Positions 42,532 through 50,869 of a stretch of DNA of 64,000 nucleotides are shown piece after piece. The stretch's first letter is position 1, and every line of letters begins with the position of its first letter. The notes below the pieces were generated by a model that saw only the letters and a program-made list of their open reading frames with translations, had not been told where the DNA came from and searched no databases. The stretch is from Scybalosoma faecavium. GTDB lineage: Bacteria; Bacillota; Clostridia; Christensenellales; Christensenellaceae. The translations under genes and the position numbers were made by a program. The stretch is taken from contig DVKG01000009.1 in assembly GCA_018716135.1 (NCBI GenBank), forward strand, positions 1-64,000. The letters are read 5' to 3'.

Positions 42532-42569
42532 ATTTCACTGCGAATTATTTTCAAGGAGGTTTATTCCAC

Positions 42570-42767
42570 ATGATAAAAGTGAACGGGCAACAGCACGTCG
42601 GTCTGGAGAGCCTGAGCGTACTCGAGCTGTTGGAGCGCAGCGGCTTTAAACCGGAGCGAGTAGCCGTAGAGCGAAACGGCGAGATCGTCCCCCGCGCCTC
42701 ATTCGCAAACGTCAGACTCGCAGACGGCGACAGAATAGAAATAGTCCACTTTGTAGGCGGAGGCTAA
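42570..42767 (+). CDS. thiS: sulfur carrier protein ThiS
   Basis: This 65-residue ubiquitin-fold protein carries sulfur to ThiG as a thiocarboxylate. The required C-terminal GG is present (VHFVGGG). AAGGAGG precedes ATG 42570. It is the first gene of thiSFGHE. Confidence 0.95.
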   Translation: MIKVNGQQHVGLESLSVLELLERSGFKPERVAVERNGEIVPRASFANVRLADGDRIEIVHFVGGG

Positions 42768-42770
42768 GCC

Positions 42771-43403
42771 ATGCTGAGCAAATCTGAAATAAACGCCGCG
42801 CTGGAAGAGAGACATGGCGCAGACATTCAGTCCAAGCTTTCCGCCGCGTCCGTAGGAATCGCAGGTCTGGGCGGCCTCGGTTCTAACGTCGCTGTTTACT
42901 TGACCAGACTCGGAGTCGGCCGTCTCGTTCTCGTCGATTTCGACAGAGTAGATATTACAAACTTAAACAGGCAGCATTACTTCCTGCCTCATATCGGACA
43001 ATACAAGACAGACGCGCTTAAAGAACAGCTTTTGCAAATTAATCCATATCTCAAATTTGAAACGCACACCGTGCGCATAACCTCGGAGAATGTGCGCGAG
43101 CTGTTCTCTGACTGCAATATAATCTGCGAAGCATTCGACAAGCCTGATCAAAAGGCGATGCTCGTCGAAGCGGTCCTGAGCCTACTGCCTAAAATCCCTA
43201 TCGTCTCAGGCTCAGGCATGGCCGGCTTTGCTCCTGCTAACGAAATACGCACAGTAAAACGCCTCGGCCGCCTGTACCTATGCGGAGACGGCAGGAGCGA
43301 TTCCGAAATATGCGGTGGGCTTATGGCTCCCAGAGTAGCGGTTTGCGCAGCTCACGAGGCCACTGCGATACTTCGGTTAATATTAGGCGAAAGCCCGATT
43401 TAA
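42771..43403 (+). CDS. thiF: ThiS adenylyltransferase ThiF
   Basis: This 210-residue E1-like enzyme adenylates the ThiS tail. The ATP loop GLGGLGSNVAVYL (about 32-44), the R and D of VDFDRVDITNLNRQ and the Asp in EAFDKP are visible. It is the short ThiF type; only a CxGDGRSDSEIC pair remains in place of the usual zinc tetrad. It starts 3 nt after thiS. Confidence 0.93.
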   Translation: MLSKSEINAALEERHGADIQSKLSAASVGIAGLGGLGSNVAVYLTRLGVGRLVLVDFDRVDITNLNRQHYFLPHIGQYKTDALKEQLLQINPYLKFETHTVRITSENVRELFSDCNIICEAFDKPDQKAMLVEAVLSLLPKIPIVSGSGMAGFAPANEIRTVKRLGRLYLCGDGRSDSEICGGLMAPRVAVCAAHEATAILRLILGESPI

Positions 43404-43437
43404 AACTGACAATACTTTTATTTTACAGGAGAAAATT

Positions 43438-44205
43438 ATGAACAACGATAAATTAGTAATAGGAAACCACGAATTTAATTCCCGATTCATACTCGGCTCG
43501 GGCAAATATTCGCTCGATTTGATAGACGCAGCTATAAAGCACGCAGGCGCGGAAATAATAACTCTTGCGCTCCGGCGCGCCAATTCCGTCACGGACAACA
43601 TTCTGGATCACATTCCCGAAGGTGTTACGCTCCTGCCTAACACCTCAGGCGCGAGAAACGCAGACGAAGCAATTCGCATAGCGCGCCTGGCCCGTGAATG
43701 CGGATGCGGCGATTTTGTAAAAATCGAGATAATGCGAGATACAAAATATCTTTTGCCCGACAACAGCGAAACGGTCAAGGCTACCGAAGCTCTCGCCAAA
43801 GAGGGATTTATCGTAATGCCTTATATGTACCCCGACCTTAATATCGCACGCGATCTGGCAAGCGCAGGGGCGGCGTGCATAATGCCTCTGGGCGCGCCGA
43901 TAGGCTCCAACAGAGGGCTTGCAACTAAAGAATTTATTCAAATACTCATAGACGAAATAGATCTCCCGATAATTGTAGACGCGGGCATCGGCCGTCCGTC
44001 TCAGGCTTGCGAAGCCATGGAAATGGGCGCGGCAGCTATAATGGCTAACACCGCCATAGCCACCGCGGGAGATATCCCAGCTATGGCAGCGGCGTTTAAA
44101 AACGCTGTCATAGCAGGACGAACAGCATATCTGGCAGGTCTCGGCCGCGTGATAGATAAAGGCGCCTCCGCTTCCTCCCCGATGACCGACTTTCTGGCTG
44201 ACTGA
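43438..44205 (+). CDS. thiG: thiazole synthase ThiG
   Basis: This 255-residue TIM-barrel forms thiazole phosphate from DXP, ThiS-thiocarboxylate and dehydroglycine. It has the FNSRFILGSGKY start, the Schiff-base Lys in VKIEIM (about 100), and phosphate motifs PLGAPIGSNRGL and VDAGIGRPSQ. It follows thiF by 34 nt. Confidence 0.96.
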   Translation: MNNDKLVIGNHEFNSRFILGSGKYSLDLIDAAIKHAGAEIITLALRRANSVTDNILDHIPEGVTLLPNTSGARNADEAIRIARLARECGCGDFVKIEIMRDTKYLLPDNSETVKATEALAKEGFIVMPYMYPDLNIARDLASAGAACIMPLGAPIGSNRGLATKEFIQILIDEIDLPIIVDAGIGRPSQACEAMEMGAAAIMANTAIATAGDIPAMAAAFKNAVIAGRTAYLAGLGRVIDKGASASSPMTDFLAD

Positions 44206-44220
44206 TACGAGGTGAAAAAC

Positions 44221-45414
44221 ATGACAAATTCGCAGCCTATGGAAGGCATAGAAGTAATTGAAATAAAAAATAAGACAAACCACATGGAATACATGCCGGG
44301 CATGGAGCAGATAGACCCGAGCATACGCAATCAGGTAATAAGCGCAATGCAAGCCTACAACCCCGACGCATATACTGCCGCTGACGTCCGCGCCGCTCTC
44401 GACGCGGCTCACCGCACGCCGGAGCATTTTGCCGCGCTGCTCTCCCCCGCCGCCGACGCTTATCTGGATGAAATGGCGTCTAGGGCACGCTCGGACAAAC
44501 GGCGCTTTTTCGGAGACAACGTGTATCTTTTTACTCCCATATACATATCCAACTACTGCGAAAATTACTGCATCTACTGCGGCTTTAACTGTCACAATCA
44601 AATCCGCAGAGCTAAGCTGGATACAGAGGCAATAGAGCGGGAGATGGCCGCGATAGCCAAAACAGGCCTTGAGGAAATACTTATCCTGACCGGCGAAAGC
44701 AGAGCCAAGAGCAACGTAGAGTACATCGGCGAAGCGTGCAAAATCGCCCGCAAATATTTTAAGATGGTAGGCATAGAGGTTTACCCTATGAATTCGGATG
44801 AATACTCATATCTGCACGCATGCGGAGTAGATTATGTCACGGTATTTCAAGAGACGTATAATTCCGACAGATATGAACAGCTCCATCTCGCCGGTCACAA
44901 GCGCATATTCCCCTATCGCATAGAAGCCCAGGAGCGCGCCCTCATGGGCGGAATGCGCGGAGTAGCATTTGCCGCTCTGCTCGGTCTGGACGACTTCCGC
45001 AAAGACGCTTTCGCAACAGGAATGCACGCATATCTCCTGCAGCGCAAATATCCTCACGCGGAGATTTCATTTTCGTGTCCGCGTCTGCGTCCCATAGTCA
45101 ACAACGACAGGATTAATCCTAAAGACGTACACGAGCGTCAGCTTCTGCAAATAATGTGCGCATACCGCCTGTTTATGCCGTTCGCCGGAATGACAATATC
45201 TACACGCGAACGCCAAGGCTTTAGAGATAGAGTTATAGATATCGCCGCGACCAAAATATCCGCCGGCGTCTCAACCGGGATAGGCGGCCACATAGGCGAG
45301 GAGGAAGGCGACGATCAATTTGAAATTGCAGACGGACGCACTGTAGACGAAGTCGTCAGCGCCATCCGCGAGCAGGGGCTGCAGCCCGTCATGAACGACT
45401 ATGTATACGTATGA
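44221..45414 (+). CDS. thiH: 2-iminoacetate synthase ThiH
   Basis: This 397-residue radical SAM enzyme splits tyrosine to give dehydroglycine for ThiG; this is the anaerobic route. The cluster motif is CENYCIYC (about 111-118), with the BATS domain at the C-terminus. GAGGTG precedes ATG 44221. Its end overlaps thiE by 14 nt. Confidence 0.96.
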   Translation: MTNSQPMEGIEVIEIKNKTNHMEYMPGMEQIDPSIRNQVISAMQAYNPDAYTAADVRAALDAAHRTPEHFAALLSPAADAYLDEMASRARSDKRRFFGDNVYLFTPIYISNYCENYCIYCGFNCHNQIRRAKLDTEAIEREMAAIAKTGLEEILILTGESRAKSNVEYIGEACKIARKYFKMVGIEVYPMNSDEYSYLHACGVDYVTVFQETYNSDRYEQLHLAGHKRIFPYRIEAQERALMGGMRGVAFAALLGLDDFRKDAFATGMHAYLLQRKYPHAEISFSCPRLRPIVNNDRINPKDVHERQLLQIMCAYRLFMPFAGMTISTRERQGFRDRVIDIAATKISAGVSTGIGGHIGEEEGDDQFEIADGRTVDEVVSAIREQGLQPVMNDYVYV

Positions 45415-46003
45415 TAACTTTGACATAATCTGCATCACAAACAGAAAACTCTGCGATACAGATCTGAGCTGCAAGGTAAGCGAGCTTTGCAAAGCCGGCG
45501 CGGACAGAATAATTCTTCGTGAAAAAGACCTCAGCGAGCATGAATACGTCAATCTGGCTAGACGTATTCTGAGCGAAATAGGCGAACGGCTGATACTTCA
45601 CTCCTTTCCCTCCGCCTGCGCGCAGCTAAACGCGCCGCGGCTTCATCTCCCTCTGCACGTTTTGAAACAAAACTCAAATTCAAAACAAAAGCTCACTCTG
45701 CTCGGAGCGTCCGTTCACTCCGCAGCAGAAGCCAAAGAGGCAGAACGTCTCGGCGTTGACTACGTAATCGCAGGGCATATTTTCGACACGGGATGCAAGC
45801 CGGATGTTCCCGGACGAGGCTTGAGTTATCTCAAAAACATCTGCGAATGCGTGAGCATACCCGTCTATGCCATAGGCGGAATCTCGCCCGGAAATATAGC
45901 AAAAATCCGCCTCTCGGGCGCAAGAGGAGCGTGCGTCATGAGCGGAGCCATGCAAAGCAACGATGTATACTCATATATAAAAGAGCTTCGAGAGGCTCTG
46001 TAA
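45401..46003 (+). CDS. thiE: thiamine-phosphate synthase ThiE (or TenI-like)
   Basis: This 200-residue TIM-barrel has ITNRKL, IILREKDLS, HLPLHVL, GASVHSAAEA, YVIAGHIFDTGCKPD and YAIGGISPGN. ThiE joins pyrimidine and thiazole phosphates; TenI is a close thiazole aromatase. The Arg/Lys of the phosphate site and the operon position fit either. It ends the thi operon. Confidence 0.85.
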   Translation: MYTYDNFDIICITNRKLCDTDLSCKVSELCKAGADRIILREKDLSEHEYVNLARRILSEIGERLILHSFPSACAQLNAPRLHLPLHVLKQNSNSKQKLTLLGASVHSAAEAKEAERLGVDYVIAGHIFDTGCKPDVPGRGLSYLKNICECVSIPVYAIGGISPGNIAKIRLSGARGACVMSGAMQSNDVYSYIKELREAL

Positions 46004-46056
46004 AAAAAACATCCGAGTGACGTCTCATCTTCTCAGGCGCACTCGGATTTGCATTT
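46001..46056. terminator. bidirectional terminator, thi operon and cupin gene
   Basis: ATCCGAGTG pairs with CACTCGGAT. T-rich tails lie on both strands (TTTTTTTT on minus). Confidence 0.8.
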
Positions 46057-46382
46057 TAAAATATTACAGTCAACAGCATTTTAAACCGTTCCTCACCGTA
46101 CACAGAATGAGGGATCTTCGCCGGCATAACTATACTCTCCCCGGTATTCAGAATATAACTCTTCTCTTCTATAGTAAACTTCCCCACGCCATCCAGAACA
46201 ATTGCCAAAGCGTCTCCTCCCGATTCGTGAGCGCTTATCTCCTCGCCTTTTTCAAACGCAAACAAAGTCAGAGTCACTGCTTTGTTCTGCGCCAGAGTTT
46301 TACTAACTACCTGACCTTCCTGATAGCTCACTTCATCCTTGAGCGTCAGCATCTTTTCTTTTTCTATGTTTTTGATACTCAT
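46056..46382 (-). CDS. small cupin-domain protein
   Basis: This 108-residue single cupin barrel has SAHESGGDALAIVLDG as a weak first motif and GESIVMPAKIPHSVYG as a second motif. The metal His set is incomplete, so binding rather than catalysis is possible. The function is unknown. ATG 46382 follows GAGGTGGAG. Confidence 0.85.
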   Translation of the reverse strand: MSIKNIEKEKMLTLKDEVSYQEGQVVSKTLAQNKAVTLTLFAFEKGEEISAHESGGDALAIVLDGVGKFTIEEKSYILNTGESIVMPAKIPHSVYGEERFKMLLTVIF

Positions 46383-46451
46383 AGTTTTTCTCCACCTCAT
46401 TTGTTTTTCACTACATATTTTGCTCCATATAAGACGCTGTTATTAACAAAA

Positions 46452-46486
46452 ATAAAAGAGAGCGCACCCAAAAGCGCGCCCTCCTC
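46452..46486 (-). terminator. terminator of the cytidylate-kinase-like gene
   Basis: On the minus strand GAGGGCGC pairs with GCGCTCTC around a 10-nt loop, followed by TTTTATTTTT. Confidence 0.8.
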
Positions 46487-46529
46487 AAAGATAGAAGGTA
46501 GTATATGTTCGGGCTTAAACCCAAATCAA

Positions 46530-47162
46530 TTATTCATCGTCTTCATCCGCAAATTTAGCATTTGCATAGTCGATTATCAGTTTTACAACTTTGTCAAAGC
46601 CCATAGAGCTGCTCAGAGCCAGCTCGTAGCTATCTACCGCATTCCAGTTTTTGTCCGTATAGAAATTGTAATAAGACGAGCGTTTTTTGTCTATCTTTTT
46701 GATAGCGTCCGTCACGTTGCGCTCTGTCATGCCGTAGTCTATCGCCGCTCTCTGCGCTCTCTCGTTGAGCGGAGCATGTATGAATACGTTTACCGTGCGG
46801 GGATGATCTCTCAGGACATAATCTGCGCAGCGTCCGACGATTACCGCACCGCCTTTGGATGCGATATCCTCTATCGCTTTAGTCTGCGCCTGAACGAGAC
46901 GATCGTTTATCGTCATTCCCGCGCCTGTTCCCGCCTGAGAATAGGCGTAATTGCCCATGACCATTGCGTAAAGAAAATTGCTCGCAGGCTTTTCGTCCAG
47001 ACTTTCAAAAAGCTCTTCGCTTATCCCGCTTTCCTTAGCCGCTTCTGTCAGCAATTCTTTATCATAGAAAGGAATACCCAGCTGCTTTGCAAGCATTTTG
47101 CCTATGATCCTGCCGCCGCTTCCAAACTGTCTGCCGATGGTGAAAACTGTTTTCGTAGCCAT
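46530..47162 (-). CDS. cytidylate-kinase-like family protein
   Basis: This 210-residue P-loop protein belongs to the Cytidylate_kin2-like family. The start has FTIGRQFGSGGRIIGKMLA, a P-loop variant without a canonical GKS, and VIVGRCADYVLRD lies further on. Members occur widely in clostridia, and their substrate is unknown. ATG 47162 follows AGGAGGG; the longer open frame is not supported. Confidence 0.87.
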   Translation of the reverse strand: MATKTVFTIGRQFGSGGRIIGKMLAKQLGIPFYDKELLTEAAKESGISEELFESLDEKPASNFLYAMVMGNYAYSQAGTGAGMTINDRLVQAQTKAIEDIASKGGAVIVGRCADYVLRDHPRTVNVFIHAPLNERAQRAAIDYGMTERNVTDAIKKIDKKRSSYYNFYTDKNWNAVDSYELALSSSMGFDKVVKLIIDYANAKFADEDDE

Positions 47163-47217
47163 GTTTACCCTCCTGCTCATAAATAAGCGAATATAACTTT
47201 GTCTCTTCTCTATATTT

Positions 47218-47246
47218 ATTATACTGCATAAAATCAAAAGTTTCAA
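47218..47246 (-). promoter_or_regulatory. promoter of the cytidylate-kinase-like gene
   Basis: TTGAAA (47241-47246), 17-bp spacer, TATAAT (47218-47223) on the minus strand. Confidence 0.75.
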
Positions 47247-47367
47247 TGATATAAAATGATATAATAAATTAAGAATTTGATTATTAAATTTGCCTTTTCC
47301 TTTAATTTGATTATACTGCAAATACTGGAAAAAAGCAAGCATGACGAAAAATCTTCTCACCGTCCGC

Positions 47368-47462
47368 GTTCAATAAGGGGCACTGCCCCGTCATTCAACA
47401 AGCGAACGAGGGGCGAAACCTCTTAAGCCTACAGAGGCGGGGGACATCTGTTCACGGTTATA
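47368..47462 (+). repeat. interspersed hairpin repeat, copy 2
   Basis: TTCAATAAGGGGC, loop ACT, GCCCCGTCATTCAACAAG, GAACGAGGGGC, and ATCTGTTCACGGTTATA follow in the order seen at 2037-2198. The stem GGGGC/GCCCC is kept while the loop differs, which supports a folded element. It ends at the stop codon of the radical SAM gene. Confidence 0.7.
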
Positions 47463-48056
47463 TTATTTTTCCGAATATTCACGCACACGCAGTTTAGCGC
47501 CGACGTCTGCCGCTCTCTCGCGGCATTTTTCTATGTCCTCTTCGCTGATTACGTCTACAACCGTAAGCACCGTCTCTATTCCTTCCTTCACGCATTCCCG
47601 CGCAAAATCCAGCATATACCCATACGCCGCTTTTCCGAATTTGCTGCGCACTACTGCATCATATTTTTCTTCGTCCGCTTCGTTGAGACTAATCGAGATG
47701 ACGTCCATCAGTCCTTTCAGCTCCGGAACTATGTTTCTTCCGTAATTTGCGTTTGCAAGTCCGTTGGTGTTTAGTCTTGTCTTTCCGCCATAGCTATGGA
47801 CGTATTGCGCAACTTTTTTCAAAACGTCGAGAGCCATCGTCGGCTCTCCGTATCCGCAAAACACAACGTCTCCTCTTCCCGCTTTGTTAAGCTGCTCTAT
47901 CACCTGCTCGGCGTCAGGCTCCTTCTCCAGCCATAAGTCATAGCCTTCTATTCCTATCTCGTTTTGCCTGATGCAGAACGTACATGCACAGTTACAGCGG
48001 TTCGTCAGATTTATGTATGTACTTCCTTCAAATTTATAAACGTAAATACTATCCAT
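47463..48056 (-). CDS. TatD-associated radical SAM protein
   Basis: This 197-residue radical SAM protein has the cluster motif CNCACTFC (about 21-28) and the GYGEPT SAM-contact stretch (about 66-71). The family is known for lying next to tatD, as it does here; its reaction is not known. It is short for a radical SAM enzyme. AAGGTG precedes ATG 48056. A terminator-like stem separates it from tatD. Confidence 0.9.
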   Translation of the reverse strand: MDSIYVYKFEGSTYINLTNRCNCACTFCIRQNEIGIEGYDLWLEKEPDAEQVIEQLNKAGRGDVVFCGYGEPTMALDVLKKVAQYVHSYGGKTRLNTNGLANANYGRNIVPELKGLMDVISISLNEADEEKYDAVVRSKFGKAAYGYMLDFARECVKEGIETVLTVVDVISEEDIEKCRERAADVGAKLRVREYSEK

Positions 48057-48090
48057 TTTTTATATCACCTTGAATATAATACTTGTCAAT

Positions 48091-48123
48091 TCTAAAGGCT
48101 CTCCCGGCGGAAGAGCCTTTTTT
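48091..48123. terminator. hairpin between tatD and the radical SAM gene
   Basis: AAGGCTCT pairs with AGAGCCTT around a 9-nt loop. The T-run is on the plus strand, while on the minus strand (the direction of tatD) it is short, so termination there may be partial. Confidence 0.5.
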
Positions 48124-48127
48124 GCAT

Positions 48128-48155
48128 TTCAATAAGGGGCGCCGCCCCGTCATTA
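48128..48155 (+). repeat. interspersed hairpin repeat, copy 3 (partial)
   Basis: TTCAATAAGGGGCGCCGCCCCGTCATTA style block, cut off at the tatD stop codon. It has the loop of copy 1 and the flank of copy 2. Confidence 0.65.
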
Positions 48156-48914
48156 TACTTCTATATTCAGCATTACACACGCATTATTCCATGTCTGCGC
48201 CGCTATTTCCTCGGGAGTTTTCCCCTTCAGCGCAGCTATCCGCTTGGCTACGACCTCAGTATAAGCCGGCACATTCCGTTTTCCTCTGTACGGCACCGGC
48301 GCGAGATACGGAGAGTCAGTCTCCAGCAATATTCTGTCCATCGGAGCGTACTCCACAACCTGAACGGGCTTGGAGGCGCCTTTGAAAGTCAGCGTCCCTC
48401 CTACCCCCAGATACAGACCCATATCGAGCAGTATTTTTGCCGTTTCTACACTGCCGGAAAAGCAGTGCATCACGCCTTTTACATCGTGATTTGACAGTAT
48501 AGCCAGCATGTCTGCCGTCGCCTCTCTGTTGTGAAGAGAGACGGGCATATTCAGCCTGGACGCCAGCTCAAGCTGCGCTTCCAGAACATTGCGCTGAACC
48601 TCGCGCGGTGAATAATCATAATGATAATCCAGCCCTATCTCGCCTATTGCAACTATTTTCTTGTTCGAAGCCAGCTTCTCTATTTGCCGTTCGACTTCCG
48701 CGCTGTATTTAACTGCATCGTGCGGATGAACGCCGACGGCGCCGTATATTATATCGTGTTCTTCTGCAAGAGCTGCGGTGGCGTATAGATCGTCCGGCGA
48801 AGTCGCACACTGCATGACGCGCATGCCCTGAGACGTCATCTCGGCTATGAGCTGTTCTCTGTCCTCGTCAAATCGCTCGTCTGTCAGATGAGCGTGGGAA
48901 TCGAACAGCCTCAT
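48153..48914 (-). CDS. tatD: TatD-family metal-dependent hydrolase
   Basis: This 253-residue amidohydrolase-fold DNase/hydrolase shows the HAHL motif in LFDSHAHLTDERFD (about 6-9), Glu in AIGEIGLDYHYD (about 92), His in MPVSLHNREA and GVMHCFSG, and Asp in LETDSPYLAP. It overlaps metG by 4 nt. Confidence 0.95.
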   Translation of the reverse strand: MRLFDSHAHLTDERFDEDREQLIAEMTSQGMRVMQCATSPDDLYATAALAEEHDIIYGAVGVHPHDAVKYSAEVERQIEKLASNKKIVAIGEIGLDYHYDYSPREVQRNVLEAQLELASRLNMPVSLHNREATADMLAILSNHDVKGVMHCFSGSVETAKILLDMGLYLGVGGTLTFKGASKPVQVVEYAPMDRILLETDSPYLAPVPYRGKRNVPAYTEVVAKRIAALKGKTPEEIAAQTWNNACVMLNIEV

Positions 48915-50869
48915 CTGATGCGCTCTCCTTCTCCCAGTTCTTTATCGGGAGTGAGCAGAGCTATATGATCTCCGTCGCCGCCCGCCAGCAGCATCCCTTC
49001 GCTTACAACGCCGCAAAGCTTCGCCGGCTTGAGGTTCGCCACTACTATAACCGTTTTGCCTACCATATCCTCTGCGGAATACGTGGACTTTATTCCCGAA
49101 ACTATCGTTCTGTCTTTGCCCATCACGCGAACTGTCAGCTTGAGCAGCTTTTTCGCGCGTTTTATCTCTTCCGCCGCTACGACCTTGCCCACGCGCAGGT
49201 CGAGCTTAGCAAAATCATCTATATCTATCTCAGGCTCGAGCAGATCGTAGCTATCCGCAAGCTTCGCCGCCTCTGCCTCTGCTTTTTTCTTAGCTTCCAG
49301 CGCCTCCAGCTCTGCAAGCTCTTTCTTTACGTCAATGCGCGGGAAGAGCGCAGGACCCTTGTTGAGCTTTACACCCGCTTTCATGAGGCCGTATGTCTTT
49401 GTGCTGTCATAGCTCGTCAGGCTCTCATCACCCGCTATGCCAAGCTGCTCCTGCATCTTAGCGCTGGCCGCCGGCAGGAAGGACTGCAGCAGCACGCTGA
49501 CTATGCGCAGACCCTCAGTGAGATTGTACATTACGCTCGCCAGGCGCGGCTTGTTCGCGTCATCTTTAGCAAGCTGCCAAGGCGCCGTTACGTCAATATA
49601 TTTATTCAAAGCGCCTATATACTTGAATATCTCCGCCAGAGCGTCTGCAATTCTAAACTCATCCATCAGAGCAACTACTTTTTCGGGCAGCTCTGCCGCA
49701 ATCGACTTGAGCACATCGTCCTCCTCTGCGACAGGAGCCTCGTCCGCAGGAAGTACGCCGTCGAAATATTTATACACCATAGCTGTTGTACGAGAGAGCA
49801 GGTTGCCCAAATCGTTCGCCAGGTCGCTGTTTATTCTGTTTATCAATATCTCATTTGAGAAAAGCGCATCCTGACCTAGGGGCATCTCACGCAGGAGGAA
49901 GTATTTCAGCGCGTCTACTCCGTATCTCTCCGCGAGCATAACCGGATCTATTACATTGCCCTTGGATTTACTCATTTTTCCGCCTTCGAGTATTACCCAG
50001 CCGTGTCCGTAAACCTTCTTGGGGAGAGGCAGACCGAGAGCCATCAGCATAATAGGCCATATGATCGTGTGAAATCTTACGATCTCTTTGCCTACCAGAT
50101 GAACATCTGCCGGCCAGTATTTCTGATACTTGCTGTCGTCGTCGCTTCCGTATCCCAGAGCAGTAATGTAGTTCGTCAGCGCGTCCAGCCATACGTAAAT
50201 TACATGCTTGTCATCGAAAGGAACGGGGATACCCCATTTGAAGCTCGTGCGGCTGACCGCCAGATCGTCCAGACCGGGCAGCAGGAAATTTTGCAGCATT
50301 TCATTTTTTCTTGATTCCGGCTGAATAAAATCAGGATGATCCTCTATATATTTAATAAGCTTATCCTGATATTTGGAGAGACGGAAGAAGTAGCTTTCCT
50401 CTTTAGCCTTTTGTACCGGTCTGCCGCAATCCGGGCAGCATCCGTCTTTAAGCTGGCGCTCGAGCCAAAAAGACTCGCACGGAGTGCAGTAATGCCCTTC
50501 GTACTCGCCTTTATAAATATCTCCTTGTTCGTACAGCTTTGTGAATATCTTTTGGACGGCTTTCTCATGTCTTTCGTCCGTCGTTCGGATAAAGTCGTCG
50601 TTAGTTATATCCATAAGCTTCCACAGGTCTTTTATCCCTGCTACTATTTTATCTACATATTCTTTGGGCTGCATTCCCTTCTCAGATGCGATCTTTTCTA
50701 TCTTCTGACCGTGCTCGTCGCTGCCTGTCAGGAACATAACGTCATACCCTGTCTGACGCTTAAAACGCGCAAGGGCATCCGCCGCCACCGTGCAGTATGT
50801 GTGACCTATATGCAGCTTATCACTGGGATAATATATAGGTGTTGTAATGTAATACTTCGGTTTACTCAT
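48911..50869 (-). CDS. metG: methionyl-tRNA synthetase
   Basis: This 652-residue class I synthetase has YYPSDKLHIGHTYC (HIGH about 21-24), the zinc-type CTPCESFWLERQLKDGCCPDCG knuckle, KMSKSKGN (about 297-304) and a C-terminal EMAP-like tRNA-binding domain (about 550-652, KLDLRVGKVVAAEEI). It overlaps both neighbours by 4 nt in the order comB-like, metG, tatD. Confidence 0.97.
   Translation of the reverse strand: MSKPKYYITTPIYYPSDKLHIGHTYCTVAADALARFKRQTGYDVMFLTGSDEHGQKIEKIASEKGMQPKEYVDKIVAGIKDLWKLMDITNDDFIRTTDERHEKAVQKIFTKLYEQGDIYKGEYEGHYCTPCESFWLERQLKDGCCPDCGRPVQKAKEESYFFRLSKYQDKLIKYIEDHPDFIQPESRKNEMLQNFLLPGLDDLAVSRTSFKWGIPVPFDDKHVIYVWLDALTNYITALGYGSDDDSKYQKYWPADVHLVGKEIVRFHTIIWPIMLMALGLPLPKKVYGHGWVILEGGKMSKSKGNVIDPVMLAERYGVDALKYFLLREMPLGQDALFSNEILINRINSDLANDLGNLLSRTTAMVYKYFDGVLPADEAPVAEEDDVLKSIAAELPEKVVALMDEFRIADALAEIFKYIGALNKYIDVTAPWQLAKDDANKPRLASVMYNLTEGLRIVSVLLQSFLPAASAKMQEQLGIAGDESLTSYDSTKTYGLMKAGVKLNKGPALFPRIDVKKELAELEALEAKKKAEAEAAKLADSYDLLEPEIDIDDFAKLDLRVGKVVAAEEIKRAKKLLKLTVRVMGKDRTIVSGIKSTYSAEDMVGKTVIVVANLKPAKLCGVVSEGMLLAGGDGDHIALLTPDKELGEGERIR

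Noticed and set aside
42418..42569. TPP riboswitch before thiS
   Set aside because: I looked for the THI-box core and did not find it; the region is reported as an unexplained leader instead.
46017..47186. 389-codon plus-strand frame across the cupin and kinase-like genes
   Set aside because: Both opposite genes have good starts, terminators and family matches; this frame has none.
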